NCBI RefSeq assembly: GCF_900015215.1
Contig: NZ_LN555523.1
Location: 2,383,682 to 2,442,689 of the forward strand
Direction of reading: 5' to 3'
Length of the DNA: 59,008 bases
Source: Romboutsia ilealis
GTDB taxonomy: Bacteria > Bacillota > Clostridia > Peptostreptococcales > Peptostreptococcaceae
This document shows positions 48,983 through 59,003 of this stretch, piece after piece; the stretch's first letter is position 1, and the number at the start of each line of letters is the position of its first letter. The translations under genes were made by a program, and so were the position numbers. A model generated the notes under the pieces. That model searched no databases and was not told where the DNA came from. It saw only the letters and a program-made list of their open reading frames with translations.

Positions 48983-50041
48983 TTTATAATTCCTCCTTGT
49001 AAATGTTTTAATACTAAAAATGTCTATAAAGGCATAATTTAATTAGTTATTAAATTTATTTGTCTAATATGACTACTAACTACATTTAATTAGTCTACAA
49101 CTATTTAATCTATAAGTAAAATTGATATTTCTTATTTATTATATTAATTTTTTTAATGATTTATTAAAAACTTATCTATTCAGAATTTAGATTTTATTTA
49201 TCTTTGTTGAGATTTAACGATTTCGTGCTAAAACTAAAAATAAAGTAACGTTACTACCTAACACACTTTTATAATCTCTCTTCTTTTTGTCATTTAATCC
49301 ATTTTCTCTTCAAATTCTAAAGAATATTAAGTAAATTATAAAAATTTTCATTCTGATTTAATAATGGTATTAGTTTAAATAATATTTATGCTAACATGAC
49401 TAAACAAACGGCTATTTTAGTTAAATATTTAACTTTAAATTCCCTCTAAATTTAAAGTCGATGAAATATTCTATTCCTATATTTAGTTTCAAAATTCACT
49501 TCATCATTATTTTTTATTTCTATTCTATATCTATTGCCAAAACACTACTTAAATATATATATAATAACTCTAACTAACTATAATTCTGTACTTTTCATTA
49601 ATGTTTTCTTAAAATTCATTTATTATATCCTTGATAAATTACCGCATAGATATCTACTCTTAACCCACTTAGTTTTTTATTATTTAATTTCTTAATTTAA
49701 TTATATTTAGTAAATTATGTAGATTAAAATCTTTAATTGTAATAACTATTGTTATATTTTTATCATTTATGTTGTAAAAAATAGCCATACCAATCACTAA
49801 TGGCATAGCTATTATTTTACTACTTTTTATTAACTTTTAGATAAATATCTATTAGCCCCTATCCCACTCTCACTTACAAGTCAACATACGGTTGTTACAT
49901 TAATTTATAACTTTACTCTTGTAACATTACTGAACTTAATTTTTATTATTTGCACATTGTTCCGTATATGCTATCATAACACTAATTCACACCTCAATTA
50001 GTAGAGCTTATGTTCACCCTTGTAAATTACCATCTAAATCT
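48983..50041. other. 1-kb AT-rich intergenic region
   Basis: No open frame with a ribosome binding site over about 1 kb. 48983-49770 is featureless and AT-rich. A minus-strand terminator lies at 49775-49813. 49815-50040 is less AT-rich and could be the 3' UTR of the DIP1984 gene or a decayed gene: a short minus-strand segment near 49845-49885 reads LVSESGIGANRYLSKS before a stop, but a stop also lies just upstream. Nothing firm can be called. Confidence 0.4.
49775..49813 (-). terminator. minus-strand terminator in the 1-kb gap
   Basis: Arms 49780-49791 and 49802-49813 pair over 12 positions with two G-U pairs; six T follow on the minus strand. The nearest gene reading into it is the DIP1984 family gene, 230 bp away. 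Confidence 0.7.
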
Positions 50042-50497
50042 TTAAGAAATAATATCAGTCGTCCAATTTAATCCTTGTAATTTAGTATCTATTAATCTGT
50101 ATTCTTTTGAAAGTTTATCTATTTCCTTCTGTTGTTCAGCTACATTCACTGTACTTAAAATTTTTATTTCTTTATTTGAATATCTCTCAATTTTATTAGC
50201 AGATTCACTAATAAAGCTTCTTAAAATAGATAATTTCAATCCTAAGGTATCTCTTTTAGCTATAATATCTGAAATACTTTCATTACCTATATAAGTAGAA
50301 CTATTAGTTTTATTTATTGATTTTATAATATTTTCAAGTTCAATAATGTTATCATTTAGTTCATTTAAAAGCATATTTGGCTCTTCCGATGGTGTATCTC
50401 CCTCTTGAACCTTAGCATTTTTTATCAATCTTTCTCTTAAATTTGCAATTCTTTTCTGTAGATCGGCTCTTAAATTTAAAGCTTCAGCTAATTTCAT
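50042..50497 (-). CDS. DIP1984 family protein
   Basis: 151 residues, all-helical and coiled-coil-like. MKLAEALNLRADLQKRIANLRERL at the start, NAKVQEGDTPSEEP, and the C-terminal LQGLNWTTDII are hallmarks of the DIP1984 (septicolysin-like) family, whose function is unknown; a septicolysin link is by name only. Start ATG at 50497 follows AAGGTGAT. Looks intact. Divergent from the GntP-type permease gene. Confidence 0.8.
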   Translation of the reverse strand: MKLAEALNLRADLQKRIANLRERLIKNAKVQEGDTPSEEPNMLLNELNDNIIELENIIKSINKTNSSTYIGNESISDIIAKRDTLGLKLSILRSFISESANKIERYSNKEIKILSTVNVAEQQKEIDKLSKEYRLIDTKLQGLNWTTDIIS

Positions 50498-50858
50498 TTA
50501 GATCACCTTATTCTTAACAATTTTTTTGTTACTTACTATTTATATAAATACATTTTGCATATTTCTCATTTCAATTATACATAAATTTTACATATAGTCA
50601 ACATCATCGTGCTGCTATATTTCAAGGTGGAGTCAACTCGTAAATAACGTCTTATTTATATTCTATTATATTAGTATATTCTTTAATTTTTCTATATCTG
50701 TATATGGAAAGAAACTCAAAATAGATGAAATCACAAATATAATATTTTTTATCATAAGTTGTCTAGTAAGAGCAACTTACCTTGTTTTTAATTTAATCAT
50801 TTTGGGTATCATAAAATAAGCTACTTTAAAATTTTGAATTGAAAGAGGTGATTTTAAT
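50498..50858. other. intergenic region between DIP1984 and permease genes
   Basis: 360 bp, AT-rich. No firm promoter or operator found. A short plus-strand open stretch at 50593-50643 reads YSQHHRAAIFQGGVNS then stop, without a start or site; it may be a gene remnant. Confidence 0.35.
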
Positions 50859-52238
50859 ATGATAAGCATAATCGGATTAATTTTATCATTATCTTTGATA
50901 ATATTCTTAGCCTACAAAGGGTATTCAACTATTATTACAGCTCCCTTAGTTGCCTTACTTACATTATTTTTAATAGGTGAAGATACTAATACACAGTTAA
51001 TGGTTCATTATACTGAAGTATATATGGGTGGGTTTGCAAATTTCGTAAAGAACTACTTCCCTATTTTCTTAACAGGTGCAATATTTGCTAAATTAATGGA
51101 AGAAACTCTTTATGCTAAATCCATAGCAAATTTCATTACTAAAAATTTAGGTAAAAATAAAACTATATTAGCAGTAGTATTTGCTGGTGCACTTCTTACC
51201 TATGGAGGGGTTTCTTTATTTACAGTTGCCTTCGTATTATATCCTATTGCCAATGTTTTGTTTAAGGAATCTGATATTCCAAAGAGATTGATTCCAGGAA
51301 CTATTGCTCTAGGGTCATTTACCTTTACAATGACAGCTCTTCCAGGTACTCCTGAAATACAAAATGTTATTCCTATGAGGTACTTTGGTACAGATACTTT
51401 TGCTGCACCCCTTATAGGAATTATAGCTAGTGTATTAATGCTATTACTTGGTATAGTTTGGCTTACATATCGCGTTAGAAAAGCACATGCGAATCTAGAA
51501 GGATATGGAAATCATCATATTGAAGATAACCCTAATGAAAATAAGAATATTCCAAGTATATTTTTAGCAGTAACACCTATATTAATTATATTTTTAAGTA
51601 ATTTATTCTTTTCAAAAATATTTTACCAATTAATCGATGGCTCTTATTTGAGTAAATATAACTTATCACTAGATAATGTGTCTGGCACATGGAGTGTAAT
51701 TATCTCTATAGTTATATCCACATTATTTATAATAATAACTAACTTTGGGAAATTTTCTAACTTAAATAAAGTTCTTAATGAAGGTATATCAAATTCCTTT
51801 TTACCACTGCTTAGTTCTAGTGCTATTGTTGGATATGGAAGTGTTATAAAATCATTACCTGTATTTATTGCTTTGCAATCAATGATATTAAATGTATCCT
51901 CTAATCCAATAATTTCAGAAGCTTTATCAGTGAACATAATTTGTGGCATTACAGCATCTGCCTCTGGAGGACTTACTATAACACTAGATGCTCTATCATC
52001 TACCTTTATAGCAATGAGTCAATCCCTTAATATTTCTCCTGAAATAATGCATAGAATAGCTGCTTTAGCTTCTGGTGGACTTGATACATTGCCTCATAAT
52101 GGAGCAGTAATAACAACACTTGCTATTTGTAGCCTTACTCATAAGGATTCCTATAAAGATATTTTTATTACCTCTGTTGTTATACCTATATTAGTAACCG
52201 CATTGGTCGTTATTACTGCATCTATATTATATACTTAA
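50859..52238 (+). CDS. GntP-family permease
   Basis: 459 residues, about 12 membrane segments, with a polar loop near 205-225. Features such as ALPGTPEIQNVIP (about 166-178) and the C-terminal SGGLDTLPHNGAVITTL (about 404-420) place it in the GntP/citrate-proton branch of the ion transporter superfamily, which moves gluconate, hydroxybutyrate or similar acids. The substrate is unknown and no catabolic gene is adjacent. Start ATG at 50859 follows AGAGGTGAT. Confidence 0.78.
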   Translation: MISIIGLILSLSLIIFLAYKGYSTIITAPLVALLTLFLIGEDTNTQLMVHYTEVYMGGFANFVKNYFPIFLTGAIFAKLMEETLYAKSIANFITKNLGKNKTILAVVFAGALLTYGGVSLFTVAFVLYPIANVLFKESDIPKRLIPGTIALGSFTFTMTALPGTPEIQNVIPMRYFGTDTFAAPLIGIIASVLMLLLGIVWLTYRVRKAHANLEGYGNHHIEDNPNENKNIPSIFLAVTPILIIFLSNLFFSKIFYQLIDGSYLSKYNLSLDNVSGTWSVIISIVISTLFIIITNFGKFSNLNKVLNEGISNSFLPLLSSSAIVGYGSVIKSLPVFIALQSMILNVSSNPIISEALSVNIICGITASASGGLTITLDALSSTFIAMSQSLNISPEIMHRIAALASGGLDTLPHNGAVITTLAICSLTHKDSYKDIFITSVVIPILVTALVVITASILYT

Positions 52239-52239
52239 G

Positions 52240-52295
52240 AGTAATTAAAAATAAGGAAAGACTAATTATTTAGCTTTATCTTATTTTTAATTACT
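52240..52295. terminator. bidirectional terminator between permease and potD
   Basis: Perfect 16-bp arms 52240-52255 and 52280-52295, overlapping the potD stop; T-rich on both strands. Confidence 0.7.
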
Positions 52296-53342
52296 TGATT
52301 TTATTTGTATCCACGCATTGTCATATAATTTTTTAACATCTTTAGGTAAATCAACATATATTTCGCATCTATCCATTATCTCTTTTGACATATATGCATT
52401 AGGATTATTTCTAACTTCCTCTGGTTGTTCTAATCTTGCTTGTTTGTTCGGAGTTGTATAACCTATTTCATCAGCTATTCTCAATGCACTTTCCTTATCA
52501 CTTACAAAGTTTATGAATTTTTCAGCTCCTGAAACATTTTTAGCATTATAAGGTATGCATAAGCTATCAATCCAGAAATTTGCACCTTCCTTAGGTACTA
52601 CATAAGCTAAATTAGGATATTCATCTTGAAGATTTAAGCCTTCTCCAGACCAAATCATATTTATATCAGATTCTCCTGCTGGAATCATAGTTGTTCCATT
52701 ATCTACTCCATATACTGGGTCTACTAATTTTCTTTGCTCTAATAATAATTCTTTAGCTTCTTCAATCTCTTTTGGATTCTCTGAATTTAAAGAATATCCT
52801 AGTTTCTTTAAAGCTACTCCTATAGTATCTCTGTAAGTGTCAAACATAAAAATTTTATTTTTATATTTTTCATTCCATAATATATCCCAACTATCTACTT
52901 CTTCTTTTACTACATCTTTATTATATATAAGACCTACTGTTCCAAACATATAAGGCACTGAATATTTATTACCTGGGTCTATATTTAGGTCTAAGTACTC
53001 CTCATCCATCTGAGATATATTAGGTATATTATCTTTATTTAGTTCTTGAATAAGGTTATTCTTAATCATTCTTGGCATTAAAGCATCAGATACTAAAATA
53101 ACATCATATGTAACTCCTGAATTACTGACCTTTTGATACATAGTTTCCATATCATCAAAAGTTTCCACATTAACCTTTATACCATATTCTTTTTCAAATT
53201 CTTTTATAGTCTCTTCATCTATGTTTTCTCCATAGTTAAAAAAGCTTATTTCTTCAGAGTAATTTTTATTACATCCTACAAAGAATGTTCCCATTATCAG
53301 GACAAAAGTTGATAAAATTAATAATTTAAATGATTTTTTCAT
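52287..53342 (-). CDS. potD: spermidine/putrescine-binding lipoprotein, orphan
   Basis: Extracytoplasmic binding protein of a polyamine ABC importer. 351 residues. Signal peptide with lipobox FVGC (Cys24), then the periplasmic-binding fold: ISFFNYGENIDEETIKEFEKEYG, VSDALMPRMIKNNLIQEL, ESDINMIWSGEG and a C-terminal PNPNAYMS-like segment (RNNPNAYM). No potA, potB or potC gene is next to it, so it must work with permease genes elsewhere or be a lone receptor. Start ATG at 53342 follows AGGAGG. Confidence 0.88.
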   Translation of the reverse strand: MKKSFKLLILSTFVLIMGTFFVGCNKNYSEEISFFNYGENIDEETIKEFEKEYGIKVNVETFDDMETMYQKVSNSGVTYDVILVSDALMPRMIKNNLIQELNKDNIPNISQMDEEYLDLNIDPGNKYSVPYMFGTVGLIYNKDVVKEEVDSWDILWNEKYKNKIFMFDTYRDTIGVALKKLGYSLNSENPKEIEEAKELLLEQRKLVDPVYGVDNGTTMIPAGESDINMIWSGEGLNLQDEYPNLAYVVPKEGANFWIDSLCIPYNAKNVSGAEKFINFVSDKESALRIADEIGYTTPNKQARLEQPEEVRNNPNAYMSKEIMDRCEIYVDLPKDVKKLYDNAWIQIKSSN

Positions 53343-53443
53343 ATTATAATTCCTCCTATTTTTTATATAATTATTCTAATACCCCAATCTTACAACTTAT
53401 AATTCCCTATTTATAATTATATCACTCTTAAAGTTATTAAATA

Positions 53444-53475
53444 GAAAAAGAATGAATACAATATTCATTCTTTCT
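53444..53475 (-). terminator. rlmH terminator
   Basis: Inverted repeat aaagaatgaata / tattcattcttt, T-rich on the minus strand; separates rlmH from potD. Confidence 0.75.
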
Positions 53476-53494
53476 TCTTTCAAAATATGTCCCC

Positions 53495-53974
53495 TTACTT
53501 GTGATACGGTTCATTATTATTTATTCTAAACGCTCTATAAACTTGTTCTAATAATATAAGCCTCATTAATTGATGAGGGAAAGTCATCTTAGAAAAAGAT
53601 AACTTGTAATCTGCTCTTTTTAAAACTTCCTCTGACAATCCTAAAGAACCACCTATAACAAAAGTTATATGGCTGTTACCTCTAACTGCTAACTTACTAA
53701 TTGTATCTGCAAGTTCTTCAGAAGATAAATTTTTACCGTCTATAGCAAGAGCTATAACATAACTATTATTCTTTATCTTACTAAGAATTTTTTTCCCTTC
53801 TTTATCTTTAACAATAAGCATATCCTTTTCACTTAAATTTTCAGGACACTTTTCATCATCAAGCTCTATTACATCTAATTTACAATACTTAGTTAATCTC
53901 TTTGAAAATTCATCTATCCCTAACTTTAAATATTTTTCTTTAATTTTACCTACACCGATTATACTTATATTCAT
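53495..53974 (-). CDS. rlmH: 23S rRNA (pseudouridine1915-N3)-methyltransferase RlmH
   Basis: Methylates pseudouridine 1915 of 23S rRNA on assembled 70S ribosomes. 159 residues, the family standard. SPOUT-fold SAM site [11 protein letters not shown] (about 107-117), [12 protein letters not shown] and the C-terminal [17 protein letters not shown] are conserved. Start ATG at 53974 follows AAGGAG. Follows the walJ-type gene by 35 bp, the usual neighbour near the replication origin. Confidence 0.96.
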   Translation of the reverse strand: MNISIIGVGKIKEKYLKLGIDEFSKRLTKYCKLDVIELDDEKCPENLSEKDMLIVKDKEGKKILSKIKNNSYVIALAIDGKNLSSEELADTISKLAVRGNSHITFVIGGSLGLSEEVLKRADYKLSFSKMTFPHQLMRLILLEQVYRAFRINNNEPYHK

Positions 53975-54009
53975 AAATTTCTCCTTAATCCGTCCTACTT
54001 TTATATATA

Positions 54010-54804
54010 TTATTTCACATTATATATATCAGATACTTCTTCCCTTAATAAAACATCTAGTTTTATATCTTGACCAATAATTATATCATTTTGAGTCAGA
54101 ATAGATTTAGATGTTTCATACGCTAACTCTGGAAAGTTATTTTCCTTACTTAAGTGAGCTAATAGTATTCTTTCTGTACCCTCTTTTACAAGATCTATAC
54201 AAAATTTAGCTGCATCTTCATTTGATAAATGCCCTGTATCTGACATTACCCTCTTCTTTAATGAGTAAGGATAAGACCCCATCATAAGCATGTTAGGGTC
54301 GTAGTTTGATTCTAATACTACTAACTTTGATTTATATAAATGTCTTCTTATATTATCCGTTATCGTCCCTATGTCTGTAGCTATTGACATCTTCTCATTT
54401 TCTGCATAAAAATTATACCCTACTGCATCTGATGCATCATGAGATATAGAAAAAGGTCTTATTATTAAATCCCCCAAAGAATAGCTTCTATCATTTTCAA
54501 ATACTTTCATATTGCTATCTTTTATATCCCCAAGCTTATCCTTCATTGCACACCATGTCTTTACATTTGCAAATATAGGTATATCATATTTTCTAGATAT
54601 TATACCCGCACCTTTTATATGATCCGAGTGCTCGTGTGTAATAAATATTCCTTTTATATTTTCCATATCTACATTTATATCATCAAGACCTGTAGTTATT
54701 CTCTTCCCACTAAGGCCTGCATCTACTAGTATGTTGGTATCTTTATATCCTATATAATGGCAGTTTCCACTACTTCCGCTTCCTATTGAACAATATTTCA
54801 GCAT
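54010..54804 (-). CDS. walJ: metallo-beta-lactamase fold hydrolase, WalJ/YycJ type
   Basis: 264 residues. Zinc motif HEHSDH (57-62), [12 protein letters not shown] with a further metal His, and the final [10 protein letters not shown]. The N-terminal [13 protein letters not shown] is typical of YycJ/WalJ, a putative nuclease found next to rlmH. Its walRK partners are not in the window. Start ATG at 54804 follows GAGGTGAC. Probably co-transcribed with rlmH. Confidence 0.9.
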   Translation of the reverse strand: MLKYCSIGSGSSGNCHYIGYKDTNILVDAGLSGKRITTGLDDINVDMENIKGIFITHEHSDHIKGAGIISRKYDIPIFANVKTWCAMKDKLGDIKDSNMKVFENDRSYSLGDLIIRPFSISHDASDAVGYNFYAENEKMSIATDIGTITDNIRRHLYKSKLVVLESNYDPNMLMMGSYPYSLKKRVMSDTGHLSNEDAAKFCIDLVKEGTERILLAHLSKENNFPELAYETSKSILTQNDIIIGQDIKLDVLLREEVSDIYNVK

Positions 54805-54844
54805 ACTGTCACCTCATTCTTTATAGTCATAGCTTATATTATAC

Positions 54845-54885
54845 CAAAAAATTAGAGCATTAAATAAAAATTTAATGCTCTAATT
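54845..54885 (-). terminator. M1 peptidase gene terminator
   Basis: Perfect 15-bp arms (54850-54864, 54871-54885) with a T-run on the minus strand. Confidence 0.85.
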
Positions 54886-54890
54886 AAAAT

Positions 54891-56360
54891 TTACTTGTAT
54901 TCACTTATTATCTTATCTATATCTATACCTTTTTTATTCCATAAATCAACAAATTTAGCTCCATTCACATTTTGGAACATATATGTATTGTAGTATTCTT
55001 TTAACGTTTCAAAGAATACCTCATCTCCTACTTTATTTCTTACTTCATTAAATGCTAATGCCCCTTTAGTGTACACATTTAAGCTATAGTCTATCGAATT
55101 TTTATATTGAGTTGTTGACTTAAATATATCTTCACTAGAATAATTTCTTGTTTGTATTTCCATTGTCTTTATAAGTTTAGAGCCTACCTCTTTACCATAC
55201 TTTTCTTCAAAATAAAGAACTGTTGAGTATTCTGTAAGGGCTTCATCTAACCAAGGTTCACTTATTTCGTCATTACCAATTACTGAATACCACCATTGAT
55301 GTGCAGTTTCATGTGCTATTACGTATTCAAGTAAAAATTTGTCCTTTTCATTATATAAACTTTGATCAATCATAACCAATGTTGGATATTCCATTCCACC
55401 TATGAAAAAATCACTTGCTATTACTGAATATGTATCATACGGATATTCCCCAAACAAATCACTAAATATTCTAATTGAGTCTTTAGCTATCTTGGTTACT
55501 TCTGTTGATAGAGTTTCATTTAGATTATATGTATTTATATTCACATCTTTATAAGTATCCTTCTTAATTTTAAATTTATCACTTAAGACGAATGCAAAAT
55601 CTCTGACTTTTTTTGCTTGTATTTCATAAAATACTTTTTCTGAATCAGACTTCTCTGAAATTATGTTTCCTGTGCAACCCAATTTATATTTTTTAGGTAT
55701 TAATAGTTTAACATAAAAATTACTTGTTTCACTATAAAATGGATCTCCTAGTGTCTCATAACTCTTTAAATTCCATCCTCTATCATCATGAACACATACT
55801 ATAGGGAACCAATTTGTTACATTTATAGTATTTTCCCCATATCCAAATCTACCTTCTGAGTTAGGTATTTTTACATTGTATTTCATATCTATAGATATTT
55901 TTTCACCTGGCTTTAATTGTCTTCCTATATTTACTTCTAATACGTCATTTTTTTCACCTGTTATCTCATACTCTAACTTATTGTTATTATTTAATACATT
56001 TTTTATATCTATGTATCCCTCATTGAATCCATTTGGATAGGCTTGATTCATTTCATCCTTTTCAAAAGGAGCAAACTCCTCTTTAGAAAAGGCATTGGGA
56101 TATATATGGAAATATATCTTATCCAAAGCTATATTTGTATTATTTACATACTCTATGTTTTGATTACACATTAGCCTTTTACTTTCCTCATCAAAAATAA
56201 CATCAATAATGTATTTATTTAAATTTTTACCTTCTTCAACATTTAATGTTTGTACAGAATTTTTGTTATGATATACATATACTCCGCCCCCTATAACAAT
56301 TAATAACGTGAGTATCATTCCTGTTAATATTCTTACTTTTTTCGTAAAGTTTATTATCAA
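54891..56360 (-). CDS. membrane-anchored M1 family metallopeptidase
   Basis: Zinc aminopeptidase. 489 residues, shorter than classical M1 enzymes (about 850), lacking the C-terminal helical domain. N-terminal membrane anchor (about 10-30). Substrate-loop motif GGMEYP (321-326), zinc site HETAH (350-354) with Glu373 in LDEALTEY, 18 residues after the second His. It acts outside the membrane by inference. Start ATG at 56360 follows AAGGGGG. Confidence 0.9.
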   Translation of the reverse strand: MIINFTKKVRILTGMILTLLIVIGGGVYVYHNKNSVQTLNVEEGKNLNKYIIDVIFDEESKRLMCNQNIEYVNNTNIALDKIYFHIYPNAFSKEEFAPFEKDEMNQAYPNGFNEGYIDIKNVLNNNNKLEYEITGEKNDVLEVNIGRQLKPGEKISIDMKYNVKIPNSEGRFGYGENTINVTNWFPIVCVHDDRGWNLKSYETLGDPFYSETSNFYVKLLIPKKYKLGCTGNIISEKSDSEKVFYEIQAKKVRDFAFVLSDKFKIKKDTYKDVNINTYNLNETLSTEVTKIAKDSIRIFSDLFGEYPYDTYSVIASDFFIGGMEYPTLVMIDQSLYNEKDKFLLEYVIAHETAHQWWYSVIGNDEISEPWLDEALTEYSTVLYFEEKYGKEVGSKLIKTMEIQTRNYSSEDIFKSTTQYKNSIDYSLNVYTKGALAFNEVRNKVGDEVFFETLKEYYNTYMFQNVNGAKFVDLWNKKGIDIDKIISEYK

Positions 56361-56460
56361 TTTCTTTCCCCCTTTCTTTTTTAATATGAATAATTTTTTT
56401 GTTTTTTCTGTAAGATAAACTTGTATAATTACAGGTTATAATTAAAGTTTTAGTTTTTTA

Positions 56461-56469
56461 TGATATAAT
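56461..56469 (+). promoter_or_regulatory. extended -10 promoter of dnaD-dnaI
   Basis: TGATATAAT, an extended -10 box, about 20 nt before the dnaD-type gene start; the -35 region is weak (TTAAAG at 16 bp). Confidence 0.5.
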
Positions 56470-56487
56470 CTTATCTGAGGTGATAAA

Positions 56488-57546
56488 ATGTTTTTCAAAG
56501 AAGTCAATGAGATAGATTTAGGTGAAACTACTATTGCCAATATCTTTATAGATATATTTATGCCTATGGCTAATGGATTATACGTTAAAGTTTATCTTCT
56601 AGGTTATAGACAAGCATGTGACCCTAACTCTAATCCTAAATTTGATAATAATTCAATTGCTAAGAATTTAAATATACCTCTTTCTGATGTGATAGAAGCT
56701 TGGAAATTTTGGGAGAATAAAAATATAATTAAAATGCATAAAAATGAAGGGTTAGATGATTTTAACTATTCTATAGAATTTTTAGACTTAAAAAGATTTT
56801 ATATGGATAATATGCATATAAACACAAAGTCTATAAAATCTAATAGTGACAGCATCGTTTCAGCATCAGAAAACCCTAGTATTAGAAAGATGTTCACTAC
56901 GATAAATAAAATAGTTGGAAGATATCTTGATCCAGGTGAAAAAATAAATATCTTAGAAATAATGAATAAATACAATATGGATCCAGATATGATAGTATGT
57001 GCTTACGAGTATGTTAAAGATAAGCATGGTTCATCTAGACCTGTTAAATATATTGAATCAATCCTTAGAGGATGGTATGATTCTAATTTATTTACTCCTC
57101 AAGATGTTAAAGATAGCTTTGTAATAAGAAGTGAAAGATATATGATGTACAAAACAATATTTAATGAATTAGGATTTTATAGATCTCCATCTAAACCCGA
57201 GGAAAGAATTATGGATAGTTGGTTTGATAAGTATAATATGGATATTGAGGTTATCTTATCTGCATGTTCTAGGGCTAAAAATACATCTAACCCATCTATA
57301 TCATATATAAATGGTATAATTGAAAAATGGAAAAAATCTGATGTGAAAACTTTAGATGATATAAAAAGACTAGATGATGAATTTAAAAAGAAATCTGAAG
57401 AGAAAAAACAAGTATTTAAAAATACTAAATCATCTGAACCTGCAGTAAAAACTAGATTCCATAATATAAATCAAACATTTACAAAATATACACCTGAAGA
57501 ACTTGAAAAAATGCTTCAAGAAAGTCAAAAAAATAAATTTAAATAG
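56488..57546 (+). CDS. DnaD-domain replication protein
   Basis: 352 residues. A helical N-terminal winged-helix-like region (1-110) is followed by two DnaD/DnaB2 domains (about 130-200 and 215-290; each ends in a YIxxIxxxW signature: KYIESILRGWYD and SYINGIIEKWKK), then a charged tail. Such proteins help load the replicative helicase with DnaI. The closest known case is the DnaD-like gene beside the loader gene in C. difficile. Start ATG at 56488 follows GAGGTGAT. Separated by 8 bp from dnaI. Confidence 0.88.
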   Translation: MFFKEVNEIDLGETTIANIFIDIFMPMANGLYVKVYLLGYRQACDPNSNPKFDNNSIAKNLNIPLSDVIEAWKFWENKNIIKMHKNEGLDDFNYSIEFLDLKRFYMDNMHINTKSIKSNSDSIVSASENPSIRKMFTTINKIVGRYLDPGEKINILEIMNKYNMDPDMIVCAYEYVKDKHGSSRPVKYIESILRGWYDSNLFTPQDVKDSFVIRSERYMMYKTIFNELGFYRSPSKPEERIMDSWFDKYNMDIEVILSACSRAKNTSNPSISYINGIIEKWKKSDVKTLDDIKRLDDEFKKKSEEKKQVFKNTKSSEPAVKTRFHNINQTFTKYTPEELEKMLQESQKNKFK

Positions 57547-57554
57547 GTGATTAA

Positions 57555-58544
57555 ATGAGAGAATCAAAAATAAGAGAAATACTTGTTTCTTACCAAAAGA
57601 AAAGAGATAAAGCTGAATCTGAATTAGAATTTAGAAAAAATGATGTTTATTCACAGATTCCTGAATTTAAAAAATTAGATGATGAAATAAGCAAGGTTGG
57701 ATTACAGTTAGCTAAATTAGTATTACAAAATCCGTCAAATAAAGAAAATATTATTTTAGAATCTAAGAAAAAAATGGATTCATTAAAAAAACAAAAAGAA
57801 GAATTACTAACTAAATATAAAGTTCCAAATGGATATCTTGAAGTTCAACATAATTGTAATATTTGTAAGGATAAAGGATTCTTAGATAATGGACATAAAT
57901 GCAATTGTTTAAAGCAAGAAATAATAAATGAGGCATATAAAATGTCTAATATATCCAGAATGCTTGAAAAAGAAAATTTCACCACTTTAGATACAAGTAT
58001 ATTTTCTTCTGAAAAGGACCCCGAATCTAATATATCTCCTCAACAGAATATGCTTCAAATAGTATCTATATGTGAGTCATTTATATTGGATTTTGATAAA
58101 GATAACGGAGAAAACTTATTATTCTATGGAGATACAGGACTTGGAAAAACTTTTATGTGTAACTGTATAGCAAAATCTCTTTTAGATAAAGGCCATCTAG
58201 TTATATATCAAACTGCATTTAAAATGTTTGAGATAATAGAAGATTATAAATTTAAAAATGCAGACAGTCATATCTCTAAAGAAAACTACGAAAATTTATT
58301 TGACTGTGATTTATTAATTATTGATGATTTGGGAACTGAACTTACAAACTCCTTTACAAATAGTGAATTATTTAATATCTTAAATACTAGACTTTTATCT
58401 GGAAAGAAAACCATTATATCAACAAACTTATCTCCTATGCAATTAGGATCTAATTATGCACAAAGGATATTCTCAAGAATATTTGATAGATTTAAAATGG
58501 TTAAGTTTATTGGAAAAGACTTAAGATGGGAAAGTAAACAGTAA
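57555..58544 (+). CDS. dnaI: replicative helicase loader, DnaI/DnaC type
   Basis: AAA+ ATPase that loads the hexameric helicase at origins. 329 residues. Basic N-terminal helicase-binding region (1-90), a Cys-rich zinc site (Cys101, Cys104, Cys116, Cys118 with His114), Walker A GDTGLGKT (192-199), Walker B LLIIDDLG, and the ISTNLSP sensor. Start ATG at 57555 has AGGTGAT right upstream. In operon with the DnaD-type gene; a strong terminator follows. Confidence 0.93.
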   Translation: MRESKIREILVSYQKKRDKAESELEFRKNDVYSQIPEFKKLDDEISKVGLQLAKLVLQNPSNKENIILESKKKMDSLKKQKEELLTKYKVPNGYLEVQHNCNICKDKGFLDNGHKCNCLKQEIINEAYKMSNISRMLEKENFTTLDTSIFSSEKDPESNISPQQNMLQIVSICESFILDFDKDNGENLLFYGDTGLGKTFMCNCIAKSLLDKGHLVIYQTAFKMFEIIEDYKFKNADSHISKENYENLFDCDLLIIDDLGTELTNSFTNSELFNILNTRLLSGKKTIISTNLSPMQLGSNYAQRIFSRIFDRFKMVKFIGKDLRWESKQ

Positions 58545-58585
58545 TAGAAGAAAAATAATCTTAATATTTTTCTTCTATTTTTTTA
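58543..58585 (+). terminator. dnaI terminator
   Basis: 15-bp perfect arms (58543-58557, 58565-58579) overlapping the stop, with T-run TTTTTTTA on the plus strand. Confidence 0.85.
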
Positions 58586-58633
58586 TTTATAGAATTACCT
58601 AAATTTATTTCTTTAGCATGCCTTTTTACAAAA

Positions 58634-58664
58634 TAAAAAACTCTTAGAATATTCTAAGAGTTTT
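58634..58664 (-). terminator. terminator of the right-hand tRNA cluster
   Basis: Perfect palindrome aaaactcttagaat / attctaagagtttt with six T on the minus strand, just after tRNA-Thr. Confidence 0.85.
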
Positions 58665-58666
58665 AT

Positions 58667-58741
58667 TGGAGCTGGTGATAGGAATCGAACCTACAACCTG
58701 CTGATTACAAGTCAGCTGCTCTACCGTTGAGCCACACCAGC
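58667..58741 (-). tRNA. tRNA-Thr (UGU)
   Basis: Minus-strand cloverleaf with CCA; anticodon loop CTTGTAA; acceptor GCTGGTG. Last tRNA of this cluster before its terminator. Confidence 0.94.
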
Positions 58742-58755
58742 ATAGTGTATTAAAT

Positions 58756-58832
58756 TGGCGACCTGGAAGGGACTCGAACCCTCGACCTCCAGCGTGACAG
58801 GCTGGCATTCTAACCAGCTGAACTACCAGGCC
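58756..58832 (-). tRNA. tRNA-Asp (GUC)
   Basis: Minus-strand cloverleaf with CCA and G discriminator; anticodon loop CTGTCAC; acceptor GGCCTGG/CCAGGTC with one G-U pair. Confidence 0.95.
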
Positions 58833-58845
58833 GCATTTATGTAAA

Positions 58846-58921
58846 TGGTGGGACTAACAGGGCTCGAACCTGTGACCCCCTGCTTGTAAGGCAGGTGCTC
58901 TCCCAGCTGAGCTATAGTCCC
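58846..58921 (-). tRNA. tRNA-Val (UAC)
   Basis: Minus-strand cloverleaf with CCA; anticodon loop CTTACAA; acceptor GGGACTA/TAGTCCC. Confidence 0.95.
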
Positions 58922-58928
58922 GGGATAT

Positions 58929-59003
58929 TGGTGACCCATAGGGGAATCGAACCCCTGTTACCGCCGTGAAAGGGCGGTGTCTTGACCGCTTGACCAATGG
59001 GCC
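58929..59003 (-). tRNA. tRNA-Glu (UUC), copy 2
   Basis: Minus-strand cloverleaf with CCA, identical to the tRNA-Glu at 1186-1260. The cluster runs on past the right edge, possibly to another rRNA operon. Confidence 0.95.
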
